From NCBI RefSeq assembly GCF_030272615.1, contig NC_081413.1:332484302-332548301 (forward strand): 64,000 nucleotides of DNA, given 5' to 3'. A program made the position numbers and the translations under genes. The notes beneath the pieces were generated by a model, which was not told the origin of the DNA, did not search any database, and worked only from the letters and a program-made list of their open reading frames with translations. Below are positions 58,337-64,000 of this stretch, piece after piece. The DNA comes from Cryptomeria japonica. Lineage: Eukaryota; Streptophyta; Pinopsida; Cupressales; Cupressaceae. Each line of letters starts with the position of its first letter. Position 1 is the first letter of the stretch.

Positions 58337-59710
58337 CTAGAATTTTTCCACAAGAGAAATCCATAACGAGTTAGGAGGAGCAGAACCCATTGGGAGACCA
58401 AGGTAGTTAGCAGGAAGATCAGCAATCCTACACTCCAGGATTCTACTGATTCTTTGTTGTCTTCTATCTAGGGTGTTGATGAAAAAAACTTCACTTTTTG
58501 TCCAGTTGATTAGCTGACCAGAAGTAGAGGCAAGCTTGCAAAGAGTACTCTTCAAAATTTTAGCTTCAGAAATACTAGATTCTCCCATGATAATAGTATC
58601 ATTGACAAATTGTTGATGAGAACAAACAAGATCCACAGACGAAGGGTGGAGACCCTTAAAGGAGCCTTGCATAACCAAATTTTCCATACTCCTTCCAAAA
58701 CATTCTGTCATAATAATGAAGAGGATGGGGGAAATAGGATCCCCTTGCCTTAGACCTTTAGAAGCTTGGAAAAAAGGAGAAGGGGAGCCATTGATAAGGA
58801 CAGAAAAAGATGCTGAGGTGATAAGTTGGGTGATGAGATCCAAAACTCTAGAGGAGAAACTAAAAGACATGAGAACCTTCAAGAGAAAAGACCAGTCAAC
58901 CCTATCATAGGCTTTGGAGAGATCAAGCTTTAGGATGAGACCCTGCTTCTTAGCTTTAACAAGATATTGGATGTTATCATGGACAGTAATAATAGAGTCA
59001 AGAATTTGACGACCAGGGACAAAACCATTTTGCTGGAGATTAATAAGAGCAGGAAGGAAAAACAGCAATCTGGAAGTTAGAACCTTAGAGACAATCTTAT
59101 AAAAGGAATTGCAAAGATTGATAGGTCTAAATTTGTCCATAGAGTCAGCACCTTGAGATTTGGGAATGAGATCTAGAAAAGTGCCATTGATTTCTTTCAA
59201 AAGTTTCCTAGCCCCAAAAAATTCCTTGACCCCGTTGGAAACATCATTCCCGATAATGTCCCAAAAATATTGAAAAAAGAACATTGGAAAACCATCTAGG
59301 CCCGATGCTTTGTTACCATCGAAGGAGAAGACAACATTTTTGATTTCCTGATTAGAAGGAATAGAAGAAAGGGAGGTGTTCTTATGATCATCAATGATAC
59401 AAGGGATGTTATGAAGAAAAGAAGATTGAGCTTCAACATCCAACATATGATCCCTCTTTAGCAGTTCCAAAAAAAACCTTTTAGCTTCATTTCTAATTTC
59501 ATCCTCCTTGATGATCTCCTCGTTATCCACCACAAGTTTGGAAACCCTATTAACTACTTTATGTGTGATAGTCGACATGTGGAAGAATATTGTGTTCCTA
59601 TCTCCTTCCTTAAGCCAGATGCATCTATATCTCTGCTTCCAAAAGGCTTCCTCTTTGGCAATGAAATCATGATATTTTTTAAGAGTCTCATTTTCATCAG
59701 CAATGGACAC
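58337..59710 (-). pseudogene. LINE reverse transcriptase
   Basis: This is 457 codons without a stop. Motifs seen are FRPINLCNSFYKIVSKVL, NGFVPGRQILDSI, LILKLDLSKAYDRVDWSFLL, SKGLRQGDPISPILFIIMTE, and GQLINWTKSEVFF after the active site. The active site, FADD in this family, reads FVND: the first of the two Asp is Asn (near 58600). One G-to-A change would do this, and it is expected to abolish polymerase activity. Confidence 0.93.
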
Positions 59711-59746
59711 AATTCTGAAACCATCTTTCTGGATTTGAGTTTGTAT

Positions 59747-60994
59747 TTATTTGAGGTCTTCCTGGACTTTTCTTTTGGCCTCAAAAATGTTCCCAAAGCT
59801 AGATTTATTCCAGAGTCTTATGTTATCCTTTACACTTTTAAGCTTCTTAACAACTCTATACATAGCAGTTCCCTCAACTTGAATGCTCCACCATTTCTGG
59901 ATATTACTTTTGATGTCTGGGTGGAGGGTCCACATTTTTTCAAATCTGAAGGGGAAGTTTCTCCTTCTATTGATGGAGTCAGCAATGAAAGTGATTGGAA
60001 AATGATCCGATCCAAACCGAATATGGGCCGAGAGAGAACGGAAATAATGGCTATACCAGTCATAAGAAATGAGAGTCCTATCAAGACGAACTTGGATAAG
60101 ATCATTACCAGTTCTCCTGTTAGTCCAAGTATAATTACATCCTTGTATTTCCAAGTCATTGAGAGCCTAAGAGTTAATAAAATCCATAAGGGCCAACCTA
60201 CTTTCAAGCTGAGGGGGGCTTCCTCCATATTTTTCCTCCTCTCTCAAAGGAGTATTGAAGTCTCCCATAACCAACCAGCTAAGATTTTTGAAGTTGTCCC
60301 TAGCTTGAATAAGTTTTTTCCAGAAGTAATTTCTAGCCTTCAAAGTGTTGGGGGCATAAATGTTGGTGAGGACCCATGAAGTACCATCTTTAAGGTGCTC
60401 AAATTTTATACAAGAGAAATTGTTGTCCTGGATGATAACATGACCTTTGACAGAATTAAGATTCCAAATGGTAGCTATGCCTCCTGAAGCACCTTGAAAA
60501 CTGCAGCCACTAACATTTCCATTTTTGAAAAACTTCAAAGATTAAACTTTTTCTTTACTCATTTTGGTTTCTTTAATTAGGAAGATATCAGGTTTACTGT
60601 CCCTTATCATGTTCCTAATAATGTCATGCTTGTGGGGATTGTTAAGTCCCCTAATATTCCAAGAAATATGATTAGAGGGACGACCTGGGGAGGAGGAGGT
60701 ATACCCGACATCCACTTGAGCTATTCTAATAGATTTACTTAGAAGAGAAGTCGAGGGAGTAGTTCCTTTCTTATTCCTTTGCTTTGGTATTTTCCACTCA
60801 GCATCTATCTCAGGAGCCGCTATCGGGTTGCTGAGGATTTTGGAAATTTCTTCTTCGTTTCCCCAGTTAGGGGTTATGGAAGCATTTGAATCATTTAAAT
60901 CAGTGTTAGCTGATTTTGAACTCCATTCTGAGTCCAAGAGGTTCAGGCCCAAAATTGCATATTTTTGGGCTTCTTGTATTTCAAGACTAGGCAT
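59747..60994 (-). pseudogene. LINE APE-type endonuclease
   Basis: The endonuclease nicks target DNA to prime reverse transcription. Motifs seen are ISWNIRGLNNP, LIKETKMS (catalytic Glu), TNIYAPN, WLVMGDFNTPL (Asp/Asn) and FGSDHFPITF (Asp/His). All catalytic motifs are kept; stops at about 60542, 60167 and 59747 break it. Confidence 0.88.
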
Positions 60995-61379
60995 GAGCAG
61001 AGAGGAATCAGTCTTTTCTTCTTAGGAGATAGGGATTTCTTCTTCCTCTGGTCGATCATTTTTCTCTTGTAGCTCCTTTCCTTCACAAGTATCAGCCACC
61101 ACTTCAACTATGTCATTTGGGTAATTAGTCTGATCTTTCTGTTCCCTTGTTTGAGAAGTAATCGAAAGGTTAACAATGGTTGAATCATTTCTCAGAGCTT
61201 CCTAGGTAGAAGGACTGGAGATAGAGGCTAAGGGAACTTCCTTCTTCTCCCCTGAGGGATTAAAACGATTTGATTTTACTTCTTTATTCTCTGAGTTTTT
61301 AGCTTGCCATACCATTTTTTCTGGCACCCTTTGGTTCTCAGAATGGGGCTTAGGCTGCCTGGAGTCTGCCTTGGGTTTG

Positions 61380-62340
61380 ATGGGACAAGACTTCACACAG
61401 TCACCTAATTTTTTACAATGGAAGCAGGGAAATGGAATAGATTCATATTCAATATGTTACTTCCATGTTCCCAAATTTGATACTAAATCTATCTGTTCCG
61501 GCATATCTGCATCATGGGCTATCCCTACGCAGAACCTAGCATGAGTGAGTCTCCTTTTTGAAGCTGTTACTAGGTCTATAGAAAGCAGTTCACCAAAAGA
61601 GTTTGCGATTCTAGAGAAGATACTTTCTGCCCAATATTCCAGAGGCAAGCCTAGCAACTTTACCCAAACTGGAACTTGTGTCAAGAGAGAGTCATTCATA
61701 TTCAGATTTGGTTGCCATTTATGAAGAACCAAAGCTGTCTTTCCTACCAACCAGGGACTCCCACAAAGAATCATAAGTTTATCTTCTTCGTAAGAGAAAG
61801 AAAAGGATAGAAGGCCTTTAGGTAAGGCTGAAATTTCTACATTACCCTTAAGGGCCCATTTTCATTTGACATAGGCCCTAACAACTTCAATGTTAGGACG
61901 CGGTCCCATAAATTTGCCTACCAAGGAGTTCGACATACTATTTATATTATGGTCCAAAACCAGATCAAGGATAGAGATAACAAACTTACCTCTAGAAGGA
62001 TCAGAAATATTCTTGATAGGAGGAAATGATAATTTACCAGTTGGTCTAGTTCCAAAGAGGGAAGACCATTTTTTTTATTCTTTTTCGCTCTCCCCAGAGC
62101 CGTCATGTGGGATGGGCCCCCCGCTAGTCCCTTCCCCCAAGGGCCCAGAGGAACCCACTATCTCCTCTGGCAGAGTACCACCAGTCTGCTAAATAGCAGC
62201 AGCATCCAGAAAGTTCGGAGGCTTATCCTTCTCTCCTATGGGACCAGCTACAATTTGGCCGCTCCCACCATTGGAACGAGAGTTCCCGCCTTGCAGAGAA
62301 TTTGAATTTTGAATTCCCCCATTGCCACTTACTGCTCCTT
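61380..62340 (-). pseudogene. LINE N-terminal part: DUF4283-like domain and zinc knuckle
   Basis: A Gly/Ser/Pro-rich start is followed by GKFMGPRPNIEVVRAYVK, a stop, ALPKGLLSFSFSYEEDKLMI, then SPWLVGKTALVLHKWQPNLN and VPVWVKLLGLPLEYW, the DUF4283 pattern of plant LINE RNA-binding regions. The zinc knuckle reads CFHCKKLGDCVKSC (about 61383-61430), where family members have GH, so the zinc-binding His is Asp. Stops are at about 62190, 62073, 61864 and 61457. Confidence 0.75.
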
Positions 62341-62369
62341 CCCCTATTTCCACTCAGTTAATGAATGTT

Positions 62370-62701
62370 ATGCGATGATGAATGAATTTAATATTTTATT
62401 AATGGATGAAATAATGAATGAATGTTATATGTTAATGAGGAATTTAGAGTGATGTTAGGGGGGGAGGGGCCAAATGAGCTTCCACCTTCACATGGTTGGC
62501 CCTGTTAAGTAGAGAATATTAAACTATTCTTGAAACAAAGAGAATCTCAATAAGGTAACACACTTTTCAGTATTTCATTATGCTCCACTATTAATCTTAT
62601 TGAATAATATGTATTGAATCTTAATTGCAGGGTCCAATAGAGCCAACACAAACAACAACACCACAAGTTGCTTGGATCAACTTCTTAAATGCAGAGTTAC
62701 A
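62370..62701. other. Flank right of the LINE, no gene seen
   Basis: TTAATGAATG-rich sequence resembles 54390-54430 on the other side of the LINE/U2 block, consistent with a split 3' untranslated region of the gene remnant ending at 54366. A G-rich tract lies at about 62459-62469. Confidence 0.4.
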
Positions 62702-62877
62702 GATTCCAATGAACATCAAACCTTAAAGGAAAATATGAGAGAAAAGATAAGTACACTAACGAGTCTATACTATGAAGCATTGGATGTTTTTTGTGTCTTT
62801 GGGGTATCTAATGCTTCATAGTATAGATTTGTTAGTCTATTCATCTTGTCTTTTAAGGTTTGTCGTTCATTGGAATC
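62702..62877. repeat. Second long foldback
   Basis: Arms 62702-62785 and 62806-62877 flank a 20-base loop. The inner 21 bases (62765-62785 against 62806-62826) pair with one G:T; the outer arms pair with mismatches and small gaps. Part of loop and right arm (62797-62818) is repeated at 62899-62920. It could be a foldback element or a hairpin RNA gene. Confidence 0.82.
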
Positions 62878-63357
62878 AATCTCTCTCTCTCTTCCTATCT
62901 TTGGGGCATCCAATGCTTCAAGTCCTGATCTTTCAGACTATGAGAAATACTTGGCATCGTCAGATCGGTTGAGAACTTTTATTTTGTCTTCAACATAATT
63001 GTGAGAATAAGGTATCTATGAGCGGTGTGGCTATATTTCAATCCAGGTAATTTGACTAAATTACCTAAATTATTGATTAAATTAAGTTTATATTCTTGTA
63101 ATTTGTTTGGTTAAATTTTTCACTTTCTACCACATAAGCTAACATGTAATTGTTGACAAATGTTGGTTACAAATTAGGTGAGCAACAATGCAGGCATGCT
63201 TACCCTTCAAAGACTCATTGATGGTTGACTTTGAGTATGGTGGGAAGGTATAAATCTATATATTTTTCAAGTTTTCTTTCCTCTCTTTAATTTTCAAGAG
63301 CTATTATAACCTCTTGATGTCATATTGTTGGATACTTTTCATGGGTAGGGTAACATG
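62878..63357. other. Stretch without a recognisable gene
   Basis: A short CT repeat lies at 62879-62892. Splice-like words occur but no supported coding frame. Confidence 0.5.
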
Positions 63358-64000
63358 TGTTAGGTCCCGGAGACAACTGAGAGGGGGGGGGGGGGGGGTG
63401 AATCAGTTGTCTAATAAATTCAAACCAAAAATAACTTAACCAACTTAATGCTTAATACCGTAAACCAGTTAACTATGTCGGTAGATAGTTTTAACAGTTA
63501 ATTGTTATACCGGTAAAGATTAATGCATGAAACACAAACACCAAGTCATCCACAACACATAACACCAATATTTGTACGTGGAAACCTTGTAAGGGGAAAA
63601 AACACAGTGGGAAACCTTACCCACTATCAGATGATACTATTGCAGATAGTAAGTGTACATAAATGGGGTCTGCACATGCAGAAAGGCCAATATCCTAGAG
63701 CTCACTGATCAATCACAAAATGGGAGTCACACTGACTATAGTTGGATGGTTAAATCCAATAGGAATGTACTGCACAAAATAGCATCTTCATATGCTGGAT
63801 TCAGTACCGGTGTAATGCTGATATGCTTTCACCAAAACCTAACTTCACCTTCAAATGATGTCTGTGTGTATTGCACTGCTTAATCTCGCATATACCTTCA
63901 CACAATTCTTTTTCGCATTCCACACTTGATCTTACAAATAAGATCTTACCTTTATACCATAACATAAGACCAATTTTAGTAGGTCGGCTCTACAAGATAT
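63358..64000 (-). mobile_element. Element 5: Copia LTR entering at the right edge
   Basis: This matches the element 4 LTR (34682-35743) over its whole visible 643 bases. It begins TGTTAGGTCCCGG on the plus strand, i.e. the LTR end on the minus strand. The G run here is 16 long (63383-63398) against eight in element 4. The rest of the element is outside the window. Confidence 0.9.

Larger units (their letters stand above)
56486..62357 (-). mobile_element. L1-type LINE, single-frame polyprotein, decayed
   Basis: In order on the minus strand: DUF4283-like region, zinc knuckle, APE-type endonuclease, reverse transcriptase, zf-RVT and RNase H. All pieces from 61774 to the final TAG at 56486 lie in one frame, broken only by stops, so ORF1 and ORF2 appear fused. 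Coding-like sequence continues up to about 62340, so a 5' untranslated region is missing. No poly(A) was seen after RNase H. Confidence 0.88.

Noticed and set aside
59561-60379. 272-codon plus-strand frame
   Set aside because: It is antisense to the LINE endonuclease and carries no recognisable domain.

Overview
The window is repeat-dominated nuclear DNA of a seed plant. LTR retrotransposons of plant types (Tat-like Ty3/Gypsy with two RNase H domains and a G-patch; Ty1/Copia), a plant L1-type LINE with a DUF4283-like N-terminus, short exons with GT..AG borders and many decayed elements point to a large genome, possibly a gymnosperm. The species is an inference and cannot be fixed from the sequence. 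Almost no reading frame is intact. Most breaks are single in-frame stops that one C-to-T (or G-to-A) change would explain, plus a few frameshifts.

Left third (1-23209): one Tat-like Gypsy element on the minus strand. Its 5' LTR is at 22109-23209, followed by a primer-binding-site-like sequence, a repeat-rich leader, then gag, protease, G-patch, reverse transcriptase, RNase H, a second RNase H and integrase (19637 down to 12103). An opposite-strand plant-mobile-domain-like ORF lies at 8524-10310. Its 3' end is unusual: a 1722-bp 3' region plus the 1134-bp LTR is repeated in tandem with a period of exactly 2856 bp, and the array runs off the left edge. This element sits inside a second, plus-strand Gypsy element whose pol remnant and 3' LTR occupy 23210 to about 28277.

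Middle (28278-47771): an unrecognised decayed ORF (29540-30298); a long unrecognised minus-strand ORF (U1) cut in two by a gag-only Copia-like element at 31539-42460, with the target duplication AGCCT and a reading frame that rejoins across the insertion; inside that element, a 5'-truncated minus-strand Copia fragment (34682-37268) flanked by a direct duplication of about 168 bp. After this come a stretch rich in TCGATGA-like words and a long foldback (46627-46812).

Right third (47772-64000): a SET-domain ORF followed by a series of exon-like blocks, one resembling the plant Transposase_24 domain, with a small non-coding LTR element (48964-51911) in what looks like an intron. Then come a second U-type ORF (U2, minus strand), a complete-layout but dead LINE upstream of it (62357 down to 56486), a second long foldback (62702-62877) and the start of another Copia LTR running off the right edge. 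No tRNA, rRNA or CRISPR was seen, and no host gene is clearly intact.
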